A stretch of 51,268 nt of DNA from Clostridia bacterium (GTDB lineage Bacteria > Bacillota > Clostridia > UBA1212). This document shows positions 25,402 through 33,523 of this stretch, in pieces. The stretch is from positions 1-51,268 of the forward strand of contig JAGDAX010000142.1 of the NCBI GenBank assembly GCA_017848335.1, written 5' to 3'. The notes beneath the pieces were generated by a model. That model made no database searches, had not been told where the DNA came from, and worked only from the letters and a program-made list of their open reading frames with translations. The position numbers and the translations under genes are program-made. The first letter of the stretch is position 1; every line of letters begins with the position of its first letter.

Positions 25402-27555
25402 TTACTTGGCATCTGCCCGGGCTTCCCGGAGATATTCCAGTATCGAAAGGCCCGTCGTAAACCGCCTGCCTTCAGTCTCGGTAAAACCGGTCCCGAACCT
25501 TTCCTCGAGAAGACTTATCATCTGATAATAGTCAAGCGAAGTCCCGCCCAGATCCTTAAAAAAGTCAGTCGCCGGCTTGACTTCACCGGCTTCAATACCG
25601 ATCACCTCCGCGAATATTTCCGCGGCAGTCCGAAGGTCGGCGTCATCCGCAATAAGACCTACCGCGCCTTCAGGTGCTTTTTGATCGGGGGCCGCGCCTT
25701 CACGTGAGTTTGAGGCAGCCTCCGCGGCTGATTTCTCCTCAGGTCCATTATGCCGGCTCCACTGCAACACGTCGGCTATTTCGCCGCTTATGAGCTTGCT
25801 GCGAATCTTGCTGCGGCTCACCTTGAAGTCGGATTTCGGCATCAGCTCAGCCTCAGTCAGAATGATCTCAGTGATCCTGCCGGTGAGAGAACGCTTTGCG
25901 ACGGTCTCCTTGACCTTATCGCGAATCATCTCAATTTCGGCGGCCCCGGCGCCCTTCCCGATCTGGCCGACCAGCACGGCGCCCTCCGAAAGACCCTTCA
26001 CGATGCAAAGATCCAAAAGCCCCGTGTCGGTAAAATATTTCTCCGCAATATTCGGGTTGAGATTTTCGCCGTCCGGCAGCACGATCACGTCGTCCGCCCT
26101 GCCGTCGATCCAGTAATAGCCATTCTCTTCACGCGCCAGGTCGTTGGTCTTGAACCACTCGTCATTGCCGCGGGGAACGCCGTTCTCGACGATCACCCTT
26201 GCCATAATATTGCCCTTGATCCAAAGAATCCCGTCACCGTCGATCCTGTGTGTGACGCACCTCATAGTGTGGCCCACGGAGCCCTTGATGACCTTACGAA
26301 CCTGCGGCCTCAGCTCGACGCAGGATATCCCGGTCTCAGTCATACCGTAGCCGTTTACGAGCCTGTAGCCGATATAGTTGAAGAACCTGAGGACCTCGGG
26401 CCTGATGGCGCCGCCGCCGCTTATAAGGAAGCAGATCGAATCCCCGAAAAGGTTATCCCGCACCTCCCTGAAGGCGATTCGCGAGAATAGCGTCCCCGCC
26501 GCGTTTCCGACCAGCGGAACTGAGTACAGAAAATCGCAGAGCCGGAACGCCTTTTCGAGCCTTCCGTAGGAATTCCTGTCTTTGACGGTCTTGACGGCGC
26601 TTTCGTAAATCTTGTCCCAGAATAAGGGCACCGCGAATATATGCGTCACGTGCCTCAGCCTCACCGTATCGAGAAGAGTGTCCGGCCGCAGGTCTTTTAA
26701 GAAAACGAAGCTCCTGGAATAAAACGAAAACCAGATATAGACCGCCACAAGCCCGAAAATATGATAAAAAGGCAAAAAGCAGAGGTGCTTCAATTCGCCC
26801 CTGAAGTGCTTTTTGATAAGCCTGTTCTTGCGGATGATCTCAAAGGAATATGAGATCTGATCGTGTATCGCCGCCGCATCGAAGCAGCAAAGCTTTATAT
26901 TCTGCGACGTGCCGGAGGTCATCAGGATAATGAACTCAGCGAAGCCGCGGGACTTTCTCCGTTCGTCAAAGCCAGAATATTTTCCAGGCTCATCGCAGCC
27001 CCGGAAGCATCCACGCTCATCGCAGCCCCGGGAGCTTCCACGCTCATTGCAGACGGCGGCCGATAACTCCCTTGTGCGCATAAGAGCGTCATCATATAGC
27101 TTCGACGCGATAATATGATTCCTGCCGGGAGCGTCCTCCGAGTCGCATATGACGAAATCAACCTTTTGCCTGTCAAGTATTGAATCAAGCTCATCCGGGG
27201 GAATCATAAGATTCATAAGCAAAGGATTGATGCCTGAAATGATAAGAGCCCAGAACACCTCTATCCAGAGGACGCTGTTGCTCATGTAAATGCCGCAGGT
27301 CACGGACTCCGAAAGCCCGGGCACCGCGCCTGAGAGAATATGATCGGAGAGCATCAATATCTCACGCTGACATTCGCCGTAAGTCTTGCGGATCACCTTC
27401 AGCCCGCTGTAAGTCTCCGAGAGTATGTTGTCCTTTTCGGAAAACATAAGCTCGAAAAGCGATTCGAAGGATATACCCATCTGGTCGAATCGCTCAAGCT
27501 TCTTTTTGACGTATTCGTTTACGCTGCGGGCGTTGCCGATGTTTTTTAGATGCAT
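25402..27555 (-). CDS. Acyl-adenylate ligase fused to an acyl carrier protein
   Basis: The 717-residue protein has an ANL ligase (residues ~1-600), an Ala/Glu-rich linker (~605-635) and an ACP domain (~637-717) with DLGGTSLDYYQM, Ser ~673 as phosphopantetheine site. The ligase core keeps FLPFYHIFGL, GYGMTETG and a hinge GRADDVIV. Its A3 loop is altered: TSGTSQNIKL (213-222) instead of TSGTTGxPKG, keeping only the Thr/Ser and Lys; A7 reads TND rather than TGD. Residues ~172-207 hold four 9-residue repeats rich in Arg, Gly, Cys. It resembles the ligase at 44587 more than the one at 22180. Likely self-loads its ACP, or is a regulatory or acceptor scaffold. No ribosome binding site is visible at the ATG, so the start is uncertain. 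Confidence 0.87.
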   Translation of the reverse strand: MHLKNIGNARSVNEYVKKKLERFDQMGISFESLFELMFSEKDNILSETYSGLKVIRKTYGECQREILMLSDHILSGAVPGLSESVTCGIYMSNSVLWIEVFWALIISGINPLLMNLMIPPDELDSILDRQKVDFVICDSEDAPGRNHIIASKLYDDALMRTRELSAAVCNERGSSRGCDERGCFRGCDEPGKYSGFDERRKSRGFAEFIILMTSGTSQNIKLCCFDAAAIHDQISYSFEIIRKNRLIKKHFRGELKHLCFLPFYHIFGLVAVYIWFSFYSRSFVFLKDLRPDTLLDTVRLRHVTHIFAVPLFWDKIYESAVKTVKDRNSYGRLEKAFRLCDFLYSVPLVGNAAGTLFSRIAFREVRDNLFGDSICFLISGGGAIRPEVLRFFNYIGYRLVNGYGMTETGISCVELRPQVRKVIKGSVGHTMRCVTHRIDGDGILWIKGNIMARVIVENGVPRGNDEWFKTNDLAREENGYYWIDGRADDVIVLPDGENLNPNIAEKYFTDTGLLDLCIVKGLSEGAVLVGQIGKGAGAAEIEMIRDKVKETVAKRSLTGRITEIILTEAELMPKSDFKVSRSKIRSKLISGEIADVLQWSRHNGPEEKSAAEAASNSREGAAPDQKAPEGAVGLIADDADLRTAAEIFAEVIGIEAGEVKPATDFFKDLGGTSLDYYQMISLLEERFGTGFTETEGRRFTTGLSILEYLREARADAK
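26961..27054 (-). repeat. In-frame 27-bp repeats inside the ligase-ACP gene
   Basis: Three and a half 27-bp units encode GSSRGCDER, GCFRGCDEP and GKYSGFDER-type peptides, placed just before the adenylate-binding loop. The two central DNA copies are nearly identical, so the expansion is recent. The frame is kept. Confidence 0.9.
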
Positions 27556-27604
27556 GATTTTTGGGTTGAGTGCCGTCCGCGCGAGCTATGGCCTGTAAGC
27601 TAAC

Positions 27605-27626
27605 AGCTATGGGACGGGAGCTACGA
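27605..27626 (+). repeat. Dispersed intergenic repeat, copy 1
   Basis: AGCTATGGGACGGGAGCTAC and the bases after it match 51218-51239 with two changes. The rest of the folD/ligase gap is made of short AGCTATGG/GAGCTG fragments, no gene seen. Confidence 0.6.
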
Positions 27627-27726
27627 TGCTTGAGCTGTGAGTCAGCTGCGCGGTGGCCATAGTCCATAGGCCGGAGTGCGCCGCGTGCCGGCTTATCACA
27701 GCTTGCCTTATGCCGCTGACCGGTGG

Positions 27727-28593
27727 TCAACTCACGTGCAGCCGCGCCGCCTTGACGGTATTATCCAGCAGCATCGTCACTGTCATCGGTCCGACGCCGC
27801 CGGGCACAGGCGTGATGAAGCCGCACTTGTCATAGCAGGACTCGAAATCAACGTCGCCGGTGACCTTGCCGTCAGGCTTTCTGTTGATGCCCACGTCGAT
27901 GATCACCGCGCCGGGCTTGACGTAATCCGCCGTTATAAAGTCGGGCTTCTTCATGGCCACCACGAGAATATCGGCCCTTTGCGTGACCTCCTTAAGGTCG
28001 GGCGTCTTCCGGTGGCAGACGGTCACGGTGCCGTCATTTTCCATCAGAAGCGCCGCAATGGGCTTCCCGACGATATTGCTGCGCCCGATGACAACGCAGG
28101 TCTTGCCTGAGATGTCCGTGCCGCTGGCCTTGATGAGCTCGATAATGCCCGCCGGAGTACAGGGCAGAAAATACGGATTGCCGTTGTAAAGACGGCCTGT
28201 ATTGACGGGGCTGAAGCAGTCCACGTCCTTGGAGGGGTCGATGGCCTCGATGATCTTGATCTCGTCAAGGTGCTTCGGCACAGGCAGCTGCACAAGTATC
28301 CCGTCCACCGAGCTGTCACCGTTAAGGGTGCCGATGAGCTCAAGAACGTCCTGCTCCGAAGAATCCGCAGGCAGCCTGTATTCCTCCGAAATGATGCCCA
28401 CGTCTTCGCAGGCCTTTTTTTTATTCCGCACGTAAATCGCGGAAGCGGGGTCGTCGCCCACCAGGATCACGCAAAGCTTCGGCGCCCTTCCGTAACCGGA
28501 AGCAAAAGCGGCGACCTCACCGCGGATCCTGTCCTTGACGGCGGCCGAAACGGCCTTGCCGCTTATTATCTTATTTTCCACAAATTGTGACAT
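27727..28593 (-). CDS. folD: Bifunctional methylene-THF dehydrogenase/cyclohydrolase FolD
   Basis: The 288-residue enzyme interconverts methylene-, methenyl- and formyl-tetrahydrofolate in the cytoplasm. Signature elements are YVRNKKKACEDVGI (catalytic Lys in KKK), DGILVQLPVPKHL, DVDCFSPVNTGRL, VIGRSNIVGKP (NADP loop) and the C-terminal TPVPGGVGPMTVTML. Length is standard. AGGAG precedes the ATG at 28593; it follows ftsK by 45 bases and may share its transcript. Its product may serve C1 or acetogenic metabolism, but no other pathway genes are here. Confidence 0.97.
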   Translation of the reverse strand: MSQFVENKIISGKAVSAAVKDRIRGEVAAFASGYGRAPKLCVILVGDDPASAIYVRNKKKACEDVGIISEEYRLPADSSEQDVLELIGTLNGDSSVDGILVQLPVPKHLDEIKIIEAIDPSKDVDCFSPVNTGRLYNGNPYFLPCTPAGIIELIKASGTDISGKTCVVIGRSNIVGKPIAALLMENDGTVTVCHRKTPDLKEVTQRADILVVAMKKPDFITADYVKPGAVIIDVGINRKPDGKVTGDVDFESCYDKCGFITPVPGGVGPMTVTMLLDNTVKAARLHVS

Positions 28594-28638
28594 CGATACT
28601 ACTCCTAAAACACATATTCACAACGTAAACAGCCGGGA

Positions 28639-31533
28639 TCACTTTCTGATCACCTTGCTGCGCTTCGACCCGGTGGCACGCTCGACAATGCCCTCCTCCA
28701 CCAGACGGTCCATGATATCCGCGGCGCGATTGTATCCCAGGTTGAAGGCGCGCTGGATGAGCGAGGTCGAGATCTCGCCCTTCTCCATGGCAAAATCAAC
28801 CACCTTGCCGTAGAGGTCTTCCTTTTCGCCGCCCTGCCCTTTGGGATCGCCGGGCTTATCGTTCTCAGGATCTTCGGCGTCCACAAGCGCAAGCGCTCCG
28901 TCGTCGTAAGATCCCTTGGCGGAGTGGGTCTTTATGAAGCCTGCCACCTCATTGATGGACTTGCCGTCAATAAAACCGCTCTGGACGCGTGTCAGCTTGC
29001 GGCCGTCGTACACGGGCGCGAAAATCAGGTCGCCCTTGTCAAGCAGATTCTCGCCGCCGCTCATGTCCAGAATGATGCGGGAGTTGATATTGTCCTTGAC
29101 ACGGAGACATATTCTCGAGGGGATGTTTGATTTAATGAGACCCGTGACAACGTCCGCGGAAGGTCTCTGAGTGGCGACTATAAGGTGCATGCCGCATGCC
29201 CTGGCTTTTTGGGCGATACGGTTAATAGCGGTCTCGACAGAGGCCTTGGCAACGGTCATAAGGTCAGCCAGCTCGTCGATCACGATCACGATACGCGGCA
29301 TCGTCCTGAGGCCGGGCTTTGTCACAGCCAGTGCGTTGTAAGAATCGATATCCTCCGTGTTGTATTTCGCGAAATAATTGTAACGCTTGTCCATCTCGCT
29401 GACGGCCCAGGCAAGAGCGGAGGCGGCCTTTTTGGCGTCGGTCACCACAGGCAGAAGCAGGTGCGGAATGCCGTCATACTTCTTGAACTCGACGATCTTA
29501 GGGTCGATAAGAATAAACCGAACCTCGTCGGGCGTTGACTTGTAAAGTATACTTGTAATGATGCCGTTGGTGGTCACGCTCTTACCGGAGCCGGTGGTAC
29601 CGCCGATAAGGAGGTGCGGCAGCTTATCCACGTCCATGACGATCGAATCGCCGTTGATGTCCTTGCCGACGGCGGCTGTGAGCTTGGATCTGGACCTGCG
29701 GAAGGCGTCGCTTGAGAGAATCTCGCGAAGGTAAACGGTGGACCTGATCCTGTTAGGCACCTCGATGCCCACGGCGCTCTTGCCGGGAATAGGAGCCTCT
29801 ATCCTGACCTTGTCGGCAGCCAGGAAGAATGCGATCTCGTCCGAAAGCCTCTTGATGGTCTCCATTCTGATGCCCACGGCAGGGACGATCTCATACCTGG
29901 TGACGGAGGGCCCTATGTAGTAATTGGTACAGGTGGCGTCGACGTTGAAATTCTTGAGCGTGTCAATGAGCTTCTTTTTGGTCTCCTCGCATATCGTCAT
30001 ATTGGCCCTGACGGCCCTCGATTTGGCCTCGCTGTCATAGCAAAGCAGCTCCAGCGGAGGATATTTGTAATTGCTGAATTCACCGGTGCTGAGGACCGGC
30101 GTTTCCATACTGTGCTGCGCGCTGCTTTCGGCGCTTTTATCCGGGTTCTGTTCCGCACCGTCGGAAGAACCTGCAGAAGCACCTGAGCCGTCCCTTGTAA
30201 AGCCGTCCCTCGCGAAGCCTTCTCCCGCAGGAATACCGTCCCCGTGACCGGGTCTGCCGTATCCGTCAGACGATTCTCCGCCGCGGGAATCTCCGCCCTG
30301 AGAGTCTCCGTCCATAGCCTTTTGGACAGCGTCTGTATTGGTGTACGAAAAGATTCCGGGGTCGAAATCCTCTGTCTCCGTGCTGCTGTCAAAGGACATC
30401 ATGTCCCTCTGAACCTTAGAGAGCGTCTCGCCGTAGTCCGGAATGCCCGGCGCCTTCGATTCGTCGTCAATGCCCACCAATGAAACGTGGCCGAAGCCGT
30501 TGTTGTCGAAATCGCCGTCCTCGTCGTCGAAAATAATATTCTCGAGCTCGACCTTTTTGGTGAAGAAATCGTCCGTATAATGCTTTCCGTCCTCCTGGTC
30601 ATCGAAGGGCGAATCGGAATCCGTGCCCATATCCAAAGGAGGCACGTCATCCTCGCCGCCGGTATCCGCCGCGGTGTTGCCGCCGGGAATGACCTTAATG
30701 GGCCTGTCGGTCTCGTCCTCATCGTCCCTGGCTGCGCGGACTCTTTTGACGCCCGCCGCCACCTGCTTGCCGGTCCTTGACATAAGCTCCCAAAGCTTCG
30801 TAAAGAAAGGCAGGAGCGAGAATTTAAACAGCAGCATCGTGAAGATCAGCGTAAGCGGAATAAGTATAACCAGCGCACCGACGCGCGAAACGTAATGCAG
30901 AAGCACGGTGGAAACCGCGCCCGCAAAGAGACCTCCGCCGAAGGGACTTACCGAGGTGGAGCTCCAGAGAGAGCTCAGCATCGAAAAGAATTCGATCTTT
31001 TCGTGCGTGCTCATATAGACCGTGTAAACGTTGGAGACCGAGTGGAGCAAGGCCGTCACTGTCAGAGAAAAAGCCGCCACCAGCGCGTTGACCTTGCCGG
31101 TAAAAGTGGACATATAAGTGCCCCTCAATATCGCGACCGAGAATGAAACGATATATATCAGCAGAAAGATCGTACCGAAAAGGCCGAAGAAGCCATAAAA
31201 TACGTTGGTGACGATCCTGCCCACGACGCCCGCCTTGTTGAACATGCAGACGACCATAAAGATGCAGAAGGTTATCAAAAGAATAGCCGTGATCTCGCGC
31301 TTGTTGGCGCTGCGTGTCTTGACGGTGACGGAGCTGTCCCCGCCGCCGGATTTTTTGGTATTTTGAGGCGTCTGCTTTTTGGACGTACCGCGGGTGGCGC
31401 CTCGTGCCGGGCTCCGGTTCGAGCTGCGTGCAGAACCGCCTCCCTGGCCTTTAACGCCGCTTCCTGCAGAACGCGAGCCGCCCTTCGTTGATTTGTTATT
31501 TGTTTTCTTTGGTTGATTTTTAGTGTTCGCCAT
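28639..31533 (-). CDS. ftsK: DNA translocase FtsK/SpoIIIE
   Basis: The 964-residue motor moves chromosomal DNA through the division or sporulation septum. A basic Lys/Ser/Gly-rich tail (1-75) precedes about four membrane spans (~80-230), then an Asp/Gly/Ser-rich linker (~270-510). The motor domain has Walker A GGTTGSGKS (~644-652) and Walker B VIVIDELADL. The C-terminal gamma winged helix (GEISTSLIQRAFNLGYNRAADIMDRLVEEGI) would read polar DNA motifs (SRS/KOPS). The linker contains minor repeats (RDGFTRDGSG). AGGAAG precedes the ATG, which overlaps the end of the upstream lipoprotein gene by 14 bases. Whether it acts as FtsK or SpoIIIE cannot be decided. Confidence 0.96.
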   Translation of the reverse strand: MANTKNQPKKTNNKSTKGGSRSAGSGVKGQGGGSARSSNRSPARGATRGTSKKQTPQNTKKSGGGDSSVTVKTRSANKREITAILLITFCIFMVVCMFNKAGVVGRIVTNVFYGFFGLFGTIFLLIYIVSFSVAILRGTYMSTFTGKVNALVAAFSLTVTALLHSVSNVYTVYMSTHEKIEFFSMLSSLWSSTSVSPFGGGLFAGAVSTVLLHYVSRVGALVILIPLTLIFTMLLFKFSLLPFFTKLWELMSRTGKQVAAGVKRVRAARDDEDETDRPIKVIPGGNTAADTGGEDDVPPLDMGTDSDSPFDDQEDGKHYTDDFFTKKVELENIIFDDEDGDFDNNGFGHVSLVGIDDESKAPGIPDYGETLSKVQRDMMSFDSSTETEDFDPGIFSYTNTDAVQKAMDGDSQGGDSRGGESSDGYGRPGHGDGIPAGEGFARDGFTRDGSGASAGSSDGAEQNPDKSAESSAQHSMETPVLSTGEFSNYKYPPLELLCYDSEAKSRAVRANMTICEETKKKLIDTLKNFNVDATCTNYYIGPSVTRYEIVPAVGIRMETIKRLSDEIAFFLAADKVRIEAPIPGKSAVGIEVPNRIRSTVYLREILSSDAFRRSRSKLTAAVGKDINGDSIVMDVDKLPHLLIGGTTGSGKSVTTNGIITSILYKSTPDEVRFILIDPKIVEFKKYDGIPHLLLPVVTDAKKAASALAWAVSEMDKRYNYFAKYNTEDIDSYNALAVTKPGLRTMPRIVIVIDELADLMTVAKASVETAINRIAQKARACGMHLIVATQRPSADVVTGLIKSNIPSRICLRVKDNINSRIILDMSGGENLLDKGDLIFAPVYDGRKLTRVQSGFIDGKSINEVAGFIKTHSAKGSYDDGALALVDAEDPENDKPGDPKGQGGEKEDLYGKVVDFAMEKGEISTSLIQRAFNLGYNRAADIMDRLVEEGIVERATGSKRSKVIRK

Positions 31534-32590
31534 TTGTATCTTCCTGTTTTAAAAGCTGCGCGGTAGCCGAGCTAATGAGCTTTTCCGCGTTGTTTTGGGC
31601 AATTTCGTATATAATTAAGTCTCTGTCGTATGCCTCCGCGTCGCCGGCCGATTCGATGCAATAGAGGTAATAGATTCCCTTCGCGGTGTTGATCGTGATT
31701 TTGTCGCCTTCTTCAAGACCGGTGATCCGTGTCCGCAGACTGTCCTTCGCCTCATCACCGTCAATGCGCAGGAGAAGCTCCTCCGACAGTATAATATTGT
31801 TTTCGTACCGTTCCGAGTCCTCGGAATATTCGTATATAAAACCGAGCATACTGTCCGAAGAGTCAACGGCTTCAAAAAGGCTTTGGAGCGCTTTGCCGCC
31901 GATACCGCCGGCTTTATCCGGCATGTCAGATCGATCCGCGCTGTCGGCTTTATCCTCGTCTTCGTCAGAGGATCCGCTTTGTGTCTCAGTCTCCGGGGCT
32001 CCTTCGCGTGAAGAGCTCACAAACGCATAGAGAAACGCGCAGGACCTTTCCGCAGGATTCGCCGCAATATACGCGTCAATCATATCATCCGTCACCCTGG
32101 GGATCTCTGCCTCGAGAAGATGATTTCTGAGAAGCCCGGACAGCCTGACAGCCGAAAAGACGTCGGCGAGATCCTCAAAACCGAAGCCGTACCTGAGCGC
32201 GGAAAGCTCGTCATACGTCAGTTCTCCGTCAAGCGCAGCAGGCGCAAAGGACGCCCTGATCTCCTCAAGGAAATTGCCGGCTTCCAGACGGGCCTCCGAA
32301 GCATCATCGTCGCTTAAAGACAGTCCGTGATCAGCCGCAATTCTGCAATACGAAGCAAGCATACGAGCAGCCTGGAGTGCGGTGCCGTCGTCATATCCCT
32401 CGCCCCTGTAATATTTGAAATAGTGGTCATACACCGGCGTGCCGTCAGAAAGACTGCTGACAGATTTGCGTTTACCGTCCCGGTTTTCTACTTCTCCGGG
32501 TGCGGAAGGCCCGGCACAGCCGTTAATTGAGATAAGTATGAGAAGCGGCAGCAGAACACATAAGGCAGAAGCTGAAAATTTCTTAACCAT
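31520..32590 (-). CDS. Lipoprotein with PrsA/SurA-like layout
   Basis: The 356-residue product has a lipoprotein signal peptide with lipobox INGC (Cys25). Residues ~70-175 are helical with TYDELSALRYGFGFEDLADVF and VTDDMIDAYIAANP, like the SurA/PrsA N-terminal chaperone helices. A disordered Glu/Asp/Ser stretch (~200-230) interrupts a region where a parvulin domain would sit. The C-terminal AYDRDLIIYEIAQNNAEKLI resembles the final PrsA helix. The parvulin active-site pattern is not evident, so it may be a chaperone without isomerase activity. Strong GGAGGTGG precedes the ATG. It overlaps ftsK by 14 bases. Confidence 0.55.
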   Translation of the reverse strand: MVKKFSASALCVLLPLLILISINGCAGPSAPGEVENRDGKRKSVSSLSDGTPVYDHYFKYYRGEGYDDGTALQAARMLASYCRIAADHGLSLSDDDASEARLEAGNFLEEIRASFAPAALDGELTYDELSALRYGFGFEDLADVFSAVRLSGLLRNHLLEAEIPRVTDDMIDAYIAANPAERSCAFLYAFVSSSREGAPETETQSGSSDEDEDKADSADRSDMPDKAGGIGGKALQSLFEAVDSSDSMLGFIYEYSEDSERYENNIILSEELLLRIDGDEAKDSLRTRITGLEEGDKITINTAKGIYYLYCIESAGDAEAYDRDLIIYEIAQNNAEKLISSATAQLLKQEDTNGEH

Positions 32591-32615
32591 TGTCCCGATA
32601 CCACCTCCCCTAAAG

Positions 32616-33338
32616 TCATTCCTTCAGCACTGTGAGCCTGAAGGTTTTAATCATTTCGGTAATCTCTTCGGCATATTCGCTGTAGACGTCGCCGTCCTCA
32701 TACATAACGCAAATGAGATAGACCGCAGCGGGTCTTGCAGCGCAATAGACCGTTCCCTTGTATTTATTTTCGCCCGTATTGAGCGTGAAGTCTCTTGCGT
32801 AAAGATCGTTGTTCTGATTGCCCACGTTTATTATGTCAACGTCGGAAAAAGCAAAACCCGTAAGGTCTTCGCCCAAAAGTCCCGTTTTCAGCTGCCGGCA
32901 GAAATATGAAGTAACGCTGCTGAGCGTAAGCTCCGCAAGACCGGTATCCTTTGAAGCCTTGTAAAAGAAGGATACCTTGATGCCCGTCTCGTCATCCAGA
33001 TGGGCCAGCTGGTCCTCTGAGGTTTCGACGTGTGACGGCTTGATCTCGGCCACCAGCCCCGTTTCCCTGTTCAGGAGAAAGCCGTTGGGCTCCTTGTTGA
33101 CGATATAAGTCTCGGGGCAGTCTACTCTGAAAAAGTACCGCGAAGCATTAAAGGTCATATAGCCCGGCTCCGGGTTATTGTCAATGGCATCCTCAAGCTT
33201 TTTAAGCAGAGGTACAGAAAATGCAAGAGCCACGGCAAGCACGAATATGATCAAAAATATAACTCTCTTGGCGGAGCCGCGGTTCGTGACCTGCTGCCCG
33301 TTTTCGTTTTCGTAATCGTTCACTGTCTCTCTGCTCAT
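32616..33338 (-). CDS. Single-pass membrane protein of unknown function
   Basis: The 240-residue protein has a 24-residue polar N-terminus, one membrane span (~25-46) and an extracytoplasmic domain. NRETGLVAEIKP and the C-terminal YSEYAEEITEMIKTF parallel DRETGLILMLAP and YNEYYEEYSETIGDF in the lipoprotein at 42026, so the two are probably distant paralogues. The shape recalls PsbP-like secreted domains, but I cannot name a family. It is 25 bases upstream of the PrsA-like lipoprotein gene and likely co-transcribed with it and ftsK. No ribosome binding site is seen before the ATG. Confidence 0.7.
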   Translation of the reverse strand: MSRETVNDYENENGQQVTNRGSAKRVIFLIIFVLAVALAFSVPLLKKLEDAIDNNPEPGYMTFNASRYFFRVDCPETYIVNKEPNGFLLNRETGLVAEIKPSHVETSEDQLAHLDDETGIKVSFFYKASKDTGLAELTLSSVTSYFCRQLKTGLLGEDLTGFAFSDVDIINVGNQNNDLYARDFTLNTGENKYKGTVYCAARPAAVYLICVMYEDGDVYSEYAEEITEMIKTFRLTVLKE

Positions 33339-33523
33339 ATCTGTATAGCGGTTGCGCTTTCCGCACGAATGTTAATATCGGTTGTAAGTAGACCGGATCC
33401 CGGCTTCAAATATGCACGGTTCCGGTCCTTCACAAGGACTTTCGACGCGCCTGAAGTCACTTGCCTAAAAGCCTGACATCACTTATTCGACGCGCCTTAA
33501 ACAGCTTGCCGGTATTCCGGGAT

